From assembly GCA_015178975.1 (NCBI GenBank), contig WHVD01000007.1:620001-684000 (forward strand): a stretch of DNA of 64,000 nucleotides. Direction: 5' to 3'. The stretch comes from Hysterangium stoloniferum (lineage: Eukaryota > Basidiomycota > Agaricomycetes > Hysterangiales > Hysterangiaceae). Below the pieces are notes generated by a model. The model saw only the letters and a list, made by a program, of their open reading frames with translations, was not told the origin of the DNA and ran no database searches. The position numbers were made by a program, and so were the translations under genes. This document shows, piece by piece, positions 35,553 through 47,454 of the stretch (position 1 is its first letter; the number at the start of each line of letters is the position of its first letter).

Positions 35553-38500
35553 ATGTCTACTGTCTTGTCGCCTTCTGTACCACTGAGTCCATCTAGTGAA
35601 ACATCCAACTATGGAGTGAAGGAGCTCGCATCTGGAGGTGATTCCCCAACCGTCGAGTAAGTCCGAAAGAAAGTCCGGACTACGCAATTCACGAATACTT
35701 CCTCAGTATCGTCGCCATCCACGGTCTCGATGGACACCGTGAGGCATCCTTCACTGCCCCAAATGGCGTTCTCTGGCTGCGAGATTTATTGCCAAGATTT
35801 ATTCCTAACGCGAGGATTCTAACGTACGGCTATGATGCACGCACTCAGGGCGAGAATAGATCACAACAGGGGTTGTACGACTTATCCACCAACTTTATTG
35901 CAAATTTGTCCACTTATAGAGTGCACACAAAGACTGGTGTAAGTAGTTTACCTTGATATTTGGGTTTGATAACCTATCTCTTATAGAAGCGCCCTTTGAT
36001 CTTCGTTGCACATAGTTTTGGGGGGATAATGCTGAAAAATGTACGAAACAATGATTCGTCTTATTCCAATATGATTGACTCATGCATTATAGGCATTGAT
36101 CGATGCCTACATAGCCAGCATCAAACATCTCCCTGACCATAAGGCTGTTGAAAGCTCAACTTATGGCGTCATTTACCTGGGTACGCCGCATCAGGGTATT
36201 GATCTCACAAGTTGGACTCGTTCTCTGTTCAAGTCCCTTTCAATTCACTTCCACACAAGTGACCATCTTTTGAAGCACTTGGGGTTGCATTCGGAGACAC
36301 TGCAGCAACAGCTGATGCAATATAATGCAATCAGTATTAGGTATCACACAATATTTTACTATGAGATATATTCGACTAAAGTACAAGGTGGTTCATCAAC
36401 GGCAAGTAGTTTTATCTACCCTTGTCGATTTTCTTTGACAGTCACTTGCAGCATGTGCCTGTTATTTCCGCAGTTGTGCCTGGGTCAACAAATGCAGAGG
36501 TCTTTGGTCTTCACAAGAATCACATGGGTCTTATACAATTTGGCTCTATGGATGATGATGACTATCTTATGCTGGCTCGGAATTTACTGCGAATGGTGGA
36601 AAGGGCACCATCATATATTTTGCCAAACTGGTCAACCAACAATCCAGGTAAAGTTCATTGTGCCTTATGTATTAAATGAATTCACTTTATAACATGTCCA
36701 GACACTCAAGAACTTCGTGATAGAATTTATACTTGGCTTGCTGCCCCAGACCCATCCAACAACTTGAATGCTGCTCAAGAACAGCATGTTGAGGGAACAG
36801 GATCTTGGTTTCTCAACAGTGCCCAGTTTACACAATGGGTAGCAACTGGGGGTGAATCTCTCTGGATATATGGAACTTGTATGTTTGGCTCTGATATATT
36901 GATCCTATCTGACTTGATATATTTTCAGCTGGTTGTGGTAAGACAATTCTATGGTGAAAGAAAGCAGCTTTGTTTCATTCTTCAGATATGCTGATAGTCT
37001 GGCAGTTCTTCTATAATCAACAATCTTCAAGTGTATTGTGGCAATTCTGCATTGAATGTGCTTGTCTATTTCTTCTTTGATTCACGGGATTCCCAAGAGG
37101 AGTTTCAATCCCTTCATAAACTAATCAGATCTCTTATTAAGCAGCTCTGTGGAATGTGTTTTGACATTCCTCACCCTCTGTTACAAATCTTTGGCAATGG
37201 TACTAAACAGGTATCTTTGAAGGCTTTTCAAGATGTATTCTGTGACCTGGTAGGGAGGTTTAAAAGTGTGTATATTGTTTTAGATGCTTTAGATGAATGT
37301 TGGGAAAGATTGAAGCTTCTTAAATGGCTTCAAAGCTTACTAGATCAGAAATTGGTCAATTTGCATATTCTAGCAACTACCCGTCCAGAGCCATCAATTC
37401 AGACAAAATTAGATGCTCTTGGTTCTGAATCTTTGTCATTACACACTACAAGATCTAACCATGACATCTCTATCTATCTCTATGATAGGTTTGAGGGAAT
37501 GGAATGCTTTGCATCTTTAAACAGAGCCTTTCAGGAAAATATCTTCAGGACACTAAATGAAAAAGCTGGGGGAATGTGGGTAATTTCATTCAATTGTGAA
37601 GGATAATACTAATGTTATATATGCTTCAGGTTTAGATGGGTTGCATTACAGCTGGAGGAACTTTCTACTTGCTACAGTGATGATCATATGAAGGCACAAC
37701 TTGAAACACTTCCAGTCACTCTCTATGAAACATATACAAAGATGATTCAAAAAATTCCTACAAAACAACAAGCAAATGTGTTAAAATTCTTACAATGGGT
37801 AGCCTTTTCCTTACAGCCCCTAAGGAGAAGACAATTAGTCCAAATCACAGGAATAAATACCAATTATGAAATTAGTAGCCAAGAACTCCCTTTCAATCCC
37901 AGTAGTATATATCATACTCCTAATGACATTCTCAATGTTTGCTCTGGTCTCATTATTCAGTCAAATGGTGGGTATTGGATAACTGATTGTTGAAAGACTA
38001 GGTTACTAATCTCGATATTGTAGATACTATCAAATTGGCACATTTTTCAGTAAAGGAATATCTAATGACAGAAGGTGCCATGGGAGGATGGCTTTCAAAC
38101 TTTTATATTGAGGAGAAATTGTCACATGATAATATTACCAAAATGTGCATAATATATTTGCTTCAGTTTCAACATAGTATCATTCCATCACACTGGAGTC
38201 TTTCAGCTGTGACAGATCAGCATCCTCTAGTCGAATATAGTGCCAAAAATTGGGTCTCACATGCAAAATTAGGCAGTCAGGATTCTTTGAAGAAGTGCCA
38301 CAAACTAATAATGAAGCTCTTTGAGGACAAGAGTCCACAGTTTCAATTGTGGGGGAGATATGAATATAAGTGGTGGTGGAAAATGAGATGCCCATTGTAT
38401 GTAGCAGCATGTCATGGACTTTATGATGTGTCTAAGGCTTTATTACAAGGTGGTAGTGATCCAAATGTTAAGTTTTTAGGGAAGACAGCCATGATGATTA

Positions 38501-39954
38501 CACTGGATAATAGTCATTTGGATATAACTCATCTCCTCCTAGCTAATGGTGCTGATCCCAATGTTCACACCTCTGAAGGCACTGCTCTGATATTTGCAGC
38601 AAAAAATGGTCATTCAAATATAGTCCAACTCATCTTAGCAAAGGGTGCTGATCCCAATGTCCACACCTCTGAAGGAACAGCCTTGGTCATTGCACTAAAT
38701 TATAACCATTTTGATGTAGTCCCACTTCTCTTAGCAAATGATGCTGATCCCAATATCCAGACCTCTAGTGGAACAGCCTTAATGCTAATGGCAAAGAGTG
38801 GTCATTCAGATGTAGTCCAGCTACTATTAAACAAGCATGCTGATCCTAATATCCTGACCTCTGAAGGCACTGCCCTGATGTTTGCAGCAAGAAATGGTCA
38901 TTTGAATGTAGTCCAGCAACTCTTAGCTAAGGGTGCTGATCCCAATGTCCACACATCTGAAGGCACTGCTCTGATATTTGCAGCAAAAAATGGTCATTCC
39001 AATATAGTACAACTCATCTTAACAAAGGGTGCTGATCCCAATGCCCACACCTCTGAAGGAACAGCCTTGGTCATTGCACTAAACTATAACCATTTTGATG
39101 TAGTCCCACTTCTCTTAGCAAATGATGCTGATCCCAATATCCAGACCTCAAGGGGAACAGCTTTAACATTAGTAGCAAAGAGGGGTCATTCAGATGCAGT
39201 CCAACTACTATTAAGCAAGAATGCTGATCCTAATATTGTGACCTCTGAAGGCACTGCCCTGATTATTGCAGCAAGATATAGTCGTTTAAATGTAGTCAAG
39301 GTCCTCTTATCTAATGGTGCTGATCCCAATGTCCACACCTCTGCAGGCACCACTCTGATATTTGCAGCAAAAAATGGTCATTCAGATCTAGTTAAGCGAC
39401 TCCTTGCCATGGGTGCTGATCCTAATATCAAAACCATTCAAGGCACTGCCCTAATGATTGCAGCAAGATATAGTGATTTAGTTATCGTCAAGATCCTCTT
39501 ATCTAATGGTGCTGATCCCAATGTCCATACATCTGCAGGCACTGCTCTTATGTTTGGAGCAAAAAATGGTCATTTAGATCTAGTTGAGCTACTCCTTGCC
39601 ATGGGTGCTGATCCTAATATGAAAACTATTCAAGGCACAGCCCTGATGTTTTCAGCAAGAAATGGTTATTTAGATGTGGTCAAAGTCCTCTTATCTAATG
39701 GTGCTGATCCAAATATCCAGATCTCTCAAGTCACCCCCCTAATGATTGCACTTGAAAATGGTTATTCAGAAATAGCAGAGGTCCTGTTGGCAAAGACTAC
39801 TTCTCCTAATATGAAGACTGTTGGTGATCAAAGGATGTGTAGTGTAATGAGATATTTTCATCCTATCTTAGTATATTTTTCTGATGCCTTATTACCATGT
39901 TTGATCTTCTATTGGCTCTCAGTTTTGCTCAATTATGTGAAATATCTTTGGTAA
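35553..39954 (+). CDS. NLR-type receptor: alpha/beta-hydrolase, NACHT, ankyrin repeats
   Basis: Ten exons give an uninterrupted 1311-residue protein: 35553-35656, 35707-35938, 35987-36040, 36093-36401, 36452-36647, 36702-36878, 36929-36953, 37006-37575, 37630-37967, 38024-39954. The introns are 48-56 nt; intron 4 is GC-AG (GCAAGT). Residues 36-300 are a serine-esterase-like hydrolase (IHGLDGH at 39-45, AHSFGG with Ser122, YLGTPHQG at 158-165). This matches the PGAP1/SesB-like effector domain of fungal NLRs. The NACHT domain has Walker A GTSGCGKT (356-363), Walker B VLDALDEC (457-464) and an ATTRPE motif. Residues 790-1269 are fifteen 32-residue ankyrin repeats. A 42-residue tail with a hydrophobic stretch (YFSDALLPCLIFYWL) follows. 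Family members act in heterokaryon incompatibility or non-self recognition: ligand binding to repeats triggers NACHT oligomerisation and the esterase. The role here is inferred. Confidence 0.9.
38386..39825 (+). repeat. Fifteen 96-bp ankyrin repeats with nested duplications
   Basis: The unit is 32 codons (consensus GTAL..AA.NGH...V..LL...ADPN..TS), one shorter than the canonical ankyrin length. The block 38578-38961 (four repeats) is duplicated as 38962-39345. The two-repeat block at 39250-39441 is repeated at 39442-39633 and partly again from 39634. Near-identical DNA between units indicates recent unequal exchange or slippage, as known for recognition repeats of fungal NLRs. Confidence 0.9.
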
Positions 39955-39969
39955 TGGGACATAATTTAT

Positions 39970-40613
39970 AACATGTTGCATGTTACCATTATCAGTGAGA
40001 GGGAGTTGATGCTATCTTTTCTTGCTTCTAGTTTCTCTTCCCATCCATTTAACATTTTCCCTTAATTTTCTCTATATTTTCTTTGATATATTTCAATTAA
40101 GATATGTATTCTCTGAATATCTTATCTCATAATTAGTTTGAAGCATTATGTATACTTGTGGGTACTAGACACTAAAGACAGAGACTTTTACCCAGAAACT
40201 CATGATGTGCAATATAGTGTAAGTTGAGGTTTGGGAATCATCTCAGCTGTTTTGGACAAAATCCAGATGTAATTACCCTGTAGGCAATCTCTAGACCTCA
40301 TACCATAAGGTCAAAGGTTATTGCTCTGCTCAAACCTCACTTACTGACATAGATCTTTTCTTGTGTCTCTATACTACATCCACTCCTCTTCTTCAAACCC
40401 TTTCATGTCTCTTAAGTAAATCTCACTATAAGTAAATATTTCTTTATTTCATAATGTAATCCATTAGGGAATCAAAATGTTAAGGTCGATTCCTTGACTC
40501 AAATCTATTGTCTTGATCTTCAAGCAACTATATAGTTGCACAATTGACCACAACTTATGTCCTCTCTTTTTCTCCATAGTCTGTATTGTACTTAATCAGT
40601 CAATACATACTTT
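39970..40613 (+). mobile_element. Degraded LTR-like sequence (family A, copy 3)
   Basis: It aligns by landmarks with other family A LTRs: a TTTCTCT-rich start, ACTTTTACCCAGAAAC-type motif, GTAAGTTG..ATCATCTCAGC and AGTCAATACAT near the end. Ends and target duplication cannot be fixed. It begins directly after the NLR stop codon, so the NLR 3' UTR probably lies within it. Confidence 0.45.
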
Positions 40614-41204
40614 ACCATACACTAGAGGCACCCCAAGATTTTTGGAGTTGGAAAACCTTCACAAAATCTTGTTATTTGGCCAAATTTTCTAAGTATTTTT
40701 TTGAACTAAAAAAATGTTTGAAAAAGTTTTAGTAGGTTTTTCTGAAGGCAAAAATTGTATCTGAAAACCCTGAAAATTTTCATTAGGAAATTCTGAGGAA
40801 ACATTGTTGGAACTAGCATATTTTTAATGGATTTTCTCCATAAGAAAACTCTTACAAAACCTTGTATGTTGTTAGGGTTTTTCCACCCAACAAAATCCTA
40901 TGAAAACCATAATAATGTTTTGCCTCTCAGGGAATTGAGTGAAAATTGATCTTGTGCTAAGACAAAGTTTTCCTAAAGTGTCGTCAAGGGAAAACCATAA
41001 TGAAATTTAGAATTTGATTATGTGTGAAATCATTGAATAATTATATATTTCAACAAAATTTTTCTCGGTCACAAATACTAAGGAAATTCAAAATTGAAGA
41101 AACTAACAGTTTCACATGAATTTCTTAAAGGTTTTTCAAGATGTAAAACCCTGAACTGATTTTTCCTGGTTTAGCATGAATCACAAACATAGTATTTGAG
41201 AGGA
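40614..41204. other. AT-rich intergenic DNA
   Basis: Low-complexity sequence rich in AAAAxTTTT and TTTTC motifs. No frame, repeat end or RNA gene is recognised. Confidence 0.5.
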
Positions 41205-41450
41205 TACAGTGTGATTCATTGTGATTTGCAATTGTTCAGGAAGATCCAGTGTGATCCAGTGTGAATTACTGTGAGATCTAATACAATTCACTGCTATTTG
41301 CAAGTGTTCAGGAAGATTCAGTGTGGATCACTGTGATTTACAGTAGGATTTAATATTATTCACAAATATTCAAGATATGATGCAATTGACTGCAATTTGT
41401 AATTATTTGGCAAGATTCAGTAAAATTTGCTGATATTTACAATATAAGCT
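41205..41450. repeat. Degenerate tandem repeat, about 70-80 bp unit
   Basis: At least three diverged units carry the motifs ATTTGCAAxTGTTCAGGAAGAT and CAGTGTG(G)ATCACTGTGA. Function unknown. Confidence 0.6.
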
Positions 41451-41509
41451 TGTAAATACGCTGCAGAGCAGACAATTGGCTACTTCTACATCACACTTGT
41501 ATTCCACTA

Positions 41510-42390
41510 GTGACTGCCACTGCTTCCAATAGCCATCCCCATCACCATCCACAGCCACTGACCATCATCCACAGCTGCTGCAACCATTCACCACTGCCAC
41601 TACTTGTGAAGAATCATTGGAATTCTCATGGTTTGATATACATATGAAGAGTATTGACCCTCTAAGTACAATACATGCAGATGTATTGACTATCAAAGTA
41701 CAATATGAATAGGTGCAAAGTAGTAATTGCTGTAAGCAACTGTACAGTTGTCAGAGGTCACCAGAATAAAGGAAGGTGGAGTTGACCTTAATGGTATGAT
41801 TCCCAGTCAAGTGGGCTGGGTGGAGTAAGGTAAAGAAAGGAGATGGTTTTCAAGAAGAAGTAGATGGATGTGAGGAGTACAGTTGTTGACAAGCAAGTTC
41901 AAGGATGAGTTCTAGGCTTGGACTGTACAATTACAGAGCTGAGAGTAAGATGTTCAGATTCAAGTATGGCCATTTGAGATTGCTGAGATAATACCACAAT
42001 CATGACTTACAGTGGACACTTAAGGATGTCTAGAAAGTCTGGTTTCTGGGTAAAAAGTGTCTACCATTTTGATGCCTAGAGTCTACTACTATACAGGTAT
42101 CCATGCATCCATGGATGTCCACATGCCCACATCCATACATAAAGCTTTGAACTACTAAAGGGGAGATATTTGAAGAATATCTCTGTAAATGTAAAAGAGA
42201 AAAATATAAATAAAATCAGAACTAAAATTAGTAGTGTGAGTCCTTAAGAACTTAACCCTACCCTTAACACTACTAATGACCACTGCCACTACTAACCATC
42301 ACTGCCACTACTGACCACCACTGCCACTACTAACCACCACTGCCACTACTAACCACTGTTGCCACCACCATCTGCCACTGTTATCCAACT
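41510..42390. repeat. CCACTGCCACTACTAA minisatellite, split by an LTR
   Basis: Short repeats of the type CCACTGCCACTACTAACCA occur at 41510-41604 and 42270-42390. Solo LTR A4 lies between them. Confidence 0.65.
41605..42269 (-). mobile_element. Solo LTR (family A, copy 4), 665 bp, minus orientation
   Basis: In plus orientation it starts TGTGAAGAATC and ends CCCTTAACA. It is flanked by CTACT (41600-41604, 42270-42274). Its reverse complement shares the CACTTTTTACCCAGAAAC and GTCAATAC landmarks with the other family A copies. No coding sequence. Confidence 0.8.
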
Positions 42391-42479
42391 GAACCTCTCA
42401 TTGTGCCAAAAGTGTCAATCTGAATCCTGCTGAGACAGGCAGTGACATGGCTTCCATTATGGGTGGTAGTTCACCATAT

Positions 42480-43555
42480 CCTGCCTGTATTATACAAGAA
42501 GGATTAGTGGCCCTTCAAGTTGGTTAACAGGACAGGATGGAACAGTGTGTATCCTATAGGAGCACAGCCACAATCCTAAGCCTGGAAGTTGACTCTTGGG
42601 CTAACTACACCTAAAAAGTGCAGCATGCCCTTCCAGAATAAAATATCAAAACAACATATCTTGGTGCAGTCAACATATGAAGTGCCGTACAGGAGATTCA
42701 TACAAGGAACGTCAGCGTGGGTAGTTTTGTCTGTTGTTGGCTTGGTGGGCAGGATGAAATAATGTGATATCGCGATGCACGGTTGCCCCCATAATTCAAT
42801 GTAACCTCTGATCGCAGTGAGCTCCACTACAGAGAATGTCTACACCCATTATGTAGACTCTCTAACCTCCCTAGGCTCCCTAGATCTATAGTAAGCTTTT
42901 ATGCCGACTAGTAAATAGGGATCTCGAGAAAGTAGTGTGTCTAGCCAAGCCTAGCTAGCTCTCCTAGATGGCTCTAGCTAATATAGACGGCATACTTACT
43001 GATCTTCCCACTTTCCTGATGCACAATAACCGCAATGCATGGAGATCAGAAATATCTGGGGATTTGAAGGATAAATGTCAACCCAATCTCATCCACATTG
43101 GTAGTGCTGATTTGATTACAGCATTCTTCAGTGAAGACGTAATAGCAGTTGATGACTGATCTCTATCGTCCCATCGAGCGCCGGGAGATGAGGAGAAGGA
43201 CGAACCAAAATATGCCAGAAGCTTCGCAGTGTGTCATCCTTTCCTCTGCGATCCACTATTTGAAACCCAGACCCCTTCTAAGACCATCCACGCCTGTTTT
43301 CGAATTTGACAGGGATAGGTGGGTCAAGAAGGATGTGAGTATTTTGAATGTATTTGCTGATTGACTCTGTTGTATCCCTACCTCAATAAATCAATCCTCC
43401 CTTGAATTACTATTCCCAGTCTGAGCGGTGTGAGATAGCTGAGCCGAGACCCATCAACGAGATTCTGGCCTTCCCATCATCCACGCACCATTCGGTTGTA
43501 TATCATCAATTTTGTCATCAGTGAATATTTCTTTGCGATGTAAAGTAATTTAATC
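42480..43555 (-). pseudogene. Family X copy 9 (exon 4 start to exon 2 end), sister of copy 1
   Basis: In reverse it matches X copy 1 (960-1371 plus 10362-11300) nearly end to end. It has the same roughly 170-bp insertion at 42836-43005, the same truncation in exon 2 at the Y junction and the same breakpoint near exon 4. It lacks the Tnp2 transposon and LTR D, giving the empty sites for both. Non-functional. Confidence 0.65.
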
Positions 43556-45170
43556 CCCCAGCTTGAGTTGGAATCCTTTGTCTTTTCCCAGCAACCTGGA
43601 TCGTGACAGAAACCCTGATATGGTTGAATGTTGTCATGGTTATGCTCCTCGTTTCCCTTCCTGGACCTTCAAGGTTCATGATGAAAAAGGTATATGTGAT
43701 ATCCTGCCCGCGTCACTGATCATTGTATTTTCATTTTCTTATTGCCATAGTTTTGTTAATATATTGCGTACAGTGGATATATTTCAATGTTTTGAAGCAT
43801 GCTGGTGTGTGTGTATTAGTACATAATTACATATATTATTATATGCAAGTTCATAAGTTGACAGCTGGGTATCTCATTGGACCTGCCAGACCCGGATTTT
43901 GTATCTATATAATTGCTATTTAAAGAGTGGCTGGTGGTCTGAATCGGATTATAGTTGCTTGTAACTGACCTGATGGCCTACAATGCTTAGATACATAATG
44001 ACGAGAACTCAGAATCGCCAGAAATCATGCAGTGGTCAGTAAAAGATGACCTGAGGTGCTCAGAACCCAAGGAACATATTCAGGCAAGATGTCTCACTCT
44101 GTTGATTGTTTGTGGTAACAGGAGCCCAACAGCAGCCAGGTTCTCAAAGAGGTTCCGTTTAAATAAGAGGAAGGACTTGTTCCAATTGAAGACTCATCAC
44201 TGCAATGGTTGTTAAATTTGATGATGAAACACACCTTTTTATAGGGGGAGTCCACCAATTATTGCAACTTTTCATATGAAGATGCTAATTGTGGACCATG
44301 CATTTGGAGGTTAATGTGTGTCAGAACCACTATACACCTCCCAGAGCACCAAACCTATATTGTCAGGAGGTGCTATACTAACTGACACAAGATATTGAGA
44401 ATAAAGTACTTTTATTACAAGCTTATTAAACCCTTGTATATTGTGTATTGCAATAGAGTCAACTCATACTATTTTTAATAATGGTTTCCAGTGCGGGGAA
44501 GAAGAACAGCTGTCTAGGGTGCTCCAGGCTGTTCCAGACGCTGGACCATGTCCAGGCGCGCATTCTAGATATGGGGACTTCCCTCCATGAGCCGTCCGGA
44601 TAAAATACCAATTTCGTCTTCTTCAGGACACCCCGTGTCCTGGGTCCTTCTTCCTCTTCATTCTCCTCCCTAAAGAATTGTCCGACAAAAAATCAACTCC
44701 ACTTGTGATCACAGATATTCAAGCCGCTATCACAGAATATCGGTCATATACAGGTGTTACCCGGTAAGCTTTGTTATACCTAATATAGACCGGTTTGCCA
44801 TCAAGTGGTCATGGAATCTGGCTTCCTCGGACTTCTTCTGTGCCTCTCAGCATCAGTTATACACTATACGGGTCTCAAACATGCTTTGTGGTGCTCGTTT
44901 GATCTTCCTTGCAATATTCGCAATGGTCGTCTTTCTCAAATTGGATCCTATGGGAGCCAGGCGCTTCATCATCGAGTCAAGGTTTCAAATGGAGAGAAAT
45001 ACTTGATTGAATCCGCCCAATGCCCTTTCAAAGGTCCTTCCTGTTATTCCAAATTTTGTACCTCATGGTAGCCAATCAGGAGATGGAACATAGATTTTGA
45101 ATAGTAGGTGAATCTGACCGAGATAACTGTCGGCATGGATTAATGAGTTGTGGGTGTTGGTTGCCGCTCT
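43556..45170 (+). pseudogene. Family Y copy 8, sister of copy 1
   Basis: It begins with SWNPLSFPSNLDRDRNPDMV codons, then KVHDEKG followed by a GTATATG donor-like site. The middle block has FRLNKRKDLFQLKTHH, broken by a 269-bp insertion. A later block, 44805-45071, is open for 88 codons and includes SGFLGLLLCLSASVIHYTGL. Several frames are needed, so no single protein can be given. It ends in the tail-to-tail spacer with X copy 10. Confidence 0.5.
44211..44479. mobile_element. 269-bp MITE-like insertion in Y copy 8
   Basis: It is flanked by AATGGTT on both sides (44204-44210, 44480-44486). Sister copy 1 has the empty site near 310. It starts GTTAAATTTGATG and ends ATTTTTAATA; the termini are only weakly inverted. 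No coding sequence. Confidence 0.75.
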
Positions 45171-45399
45171 TCAATGACTTGCTTCCTGCTATAACTAACT
45201 GATCCGCTGATTTCTTTGAAAGCTCCGAGTGAAGTAATTCTCGCTGATAAATTGGATGGGATTCTAGCCACCACTAACGCCCACCAATATATGCAACGTG
45301 TGTATAGAATCAACGAGAAGCTGGGAAGCACACAAAGTAAAAGTGACTACATGCGCTCTTGAATGCCATCAAACTATGTAGCTTTACATAAATTAGAAA

Positions 45400-47454
45400 T
45401 ATTGCCAAAGGGGAGTTAACTGAAGAGTAATAGTAGTATTCTTCCTCCTGGGTGCATAATGTGTCGGTGTTACCAAGGAGAAATTATGATATATTGTGCG
45501 TAATGGATGGAACAAGAGCATCGGCAGACCAACCATGCTTTTCCAACACAGATCGGGAGCTTGAATGAGACGCTACGCACACACCGGTGAAAGGTGTGGC
45601 GATGACACAAAGGAAGGAATGCGACGCGAGGTAAAATTGTTCAACGTCGGCACCGAAGTATTGACCGTTGATTGAGCCATGCATTGGGTCACAATGTGGA
45701 AGAAGACGAGCGAGAATGTCGATTATATTGAGGCTGCGCACTATGGTACACGCGGATTCGATGTCGGGAGACGCAGCTGTCAGCTTCAGAGTAACCTCAA
45801 TTATTTTCTGGTCTGAAAAGAGGGGAACAAACCTTTCCCTCGTGTGTGTCATAATCAGACTGGTAGGATATTTGAATGGGCGGATATGAGATTATGCTTG
45901 AAGGCCAAACATTGTCAACATACCTTAGGAGGGGTTCAATGAGCGAAGAAACCACATTCAGCTGGTTGATATGATCTGTGCGAAGCGTAATGCTGTCGAA
46001 GAAGGTTTCTAGGTCGCATACACTGTCAAAAAGTGAACCTGACATGTTCTCATCGATATGAAGTGCCAATGTTGCTATATGGAGGCTTGCATCATCTAAA
46101 ATAAGCTTCAATGCATCTCCAGCAATATTTCGAAACCAGGCATCTTGGTGGATGCAACACACGAAATGCTTTATAGGAAATTTATTCAAGGAAAGTCGGT
46201 GTGAGTAATTTTGTCTGTTGTGGTTTTGGTGGCCAGGATGCAATAATGTGATGTCGCGACGCACCGTTTTAACCAGAATGCAATGTAACATCTGATCGCA
46301 GCGAGCTCCACTGCAGACAGTTGACGCACGTGGAAGATGTGTTCCACGATATACTGAAGGCACTGGTGAGGAGAATTGGGTTAGGAAATGATGAACAATA
46401 TTCAGCGATTTGTACAATGAATGTGGACGCAGCCTCATCCAGGTTTGTGTGTAGCGGTGATTTTATTACAGCATTGTAAAGTGGTGATGTAATTGTAGTT
46501 GATCGCCGATCTACATCTGACCGTCGAGCGCCGGGACACCAGAAGACGGCCCAAGCCAAATGTACCATAAGCTCGGCAGTGTGAACTGCATTTCTCCGCT
46601 TTAGAATTTGAATAACAGATCCGTCGTAAGAACGTCCACTCCTGTAAGACCACCCGCGCCTGTTGTCTAATTCGAAGGGGATAGGTGGGACTAGAAAGAC
46701 GTGAGTATGTTGAGTAATTAATGGTTGACGCGGTTGTATCCCTACTTCATCAAATCGATGGTCTCTTGAATTATCATTGCCAGTCTTGGAAGAGTGAGAG
46801 ACTTCTGTATACACTTGTTAAAGGCCTTGTTTCTTCCATATCCACGGGCTATTCCCTTGTATATCATCAACTTTGCCATCAGAGAAACTCTCTGTGCGCT
46901 GTGAAGCACGCCCATCCCAATCCTATCCATGCCAACACCTAGGTAATACCCGGGGCTAATTTCAAGAATTAAAGACGATCTATCAGCCCGTGAAACCACT
47001 CCCCAGTCGATCTTATGATGACTCCAATATGGGTTCATGTTCGATGTCGTGTTGGTGGATCTACTTCGTGTTTTAATAATAGTCGGTGGGTCATGACAAT
47101 GTGCTTCTCCTAGGCACTGAAAGCGCCCAGTTTGTCAACAGTGTACACGACAAGCTATTGTATTTTGCGCACCCATTCCTCAACCCAAAATTCCACGTCT
47201 TCTTCAGACAGTGGTATATGCTGGTCGTCTTCGGGACCTCGATAACACACACCATGCCCATCTTCGATACAGTTCCATCGGTCTCGAAGCTTTACTCAGA
47301 ATCGTTCCCTTCTCACCACGTCAAATATTTCTTCTCGTTCTTCTGTGCTCCATGAAGCTGGGGAGACCAAGGGTTGTAGCCACTCAACTTCTCGTAGGAG
47401 GCTGTCAGCCCGTATGACATCGTTGCTGTTCAGAGTCGTCGTTTGAAGTCAACA
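45400..47454 (-). pseudogene. Family X copy 10, all five exons
   Basis: Exon 5 (about 45481-45868) is open from the CCTACCAG acceptor, with LKLTAASPDIESACTIVRS and VIATPFTGVCVA, ending early at ITHNIS compared with copy 4. Exon 4 (about 45927-46165) reads HQDAWFRNIAGDALKL and ETFFDSITLRTDHINQL. Exon 3 (about 46267-46690) contains WCPGARR and is frame-shifted late. Exon 2 (about 46742-47115) contains LEISPGYYLGVGMDRIGMG. Exon 1 starts near 47454 but is shifted by a 1-bp deletion after the first codons and has a TGA. Close to X copy 12. Unknown function. Confidence 0.6.
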
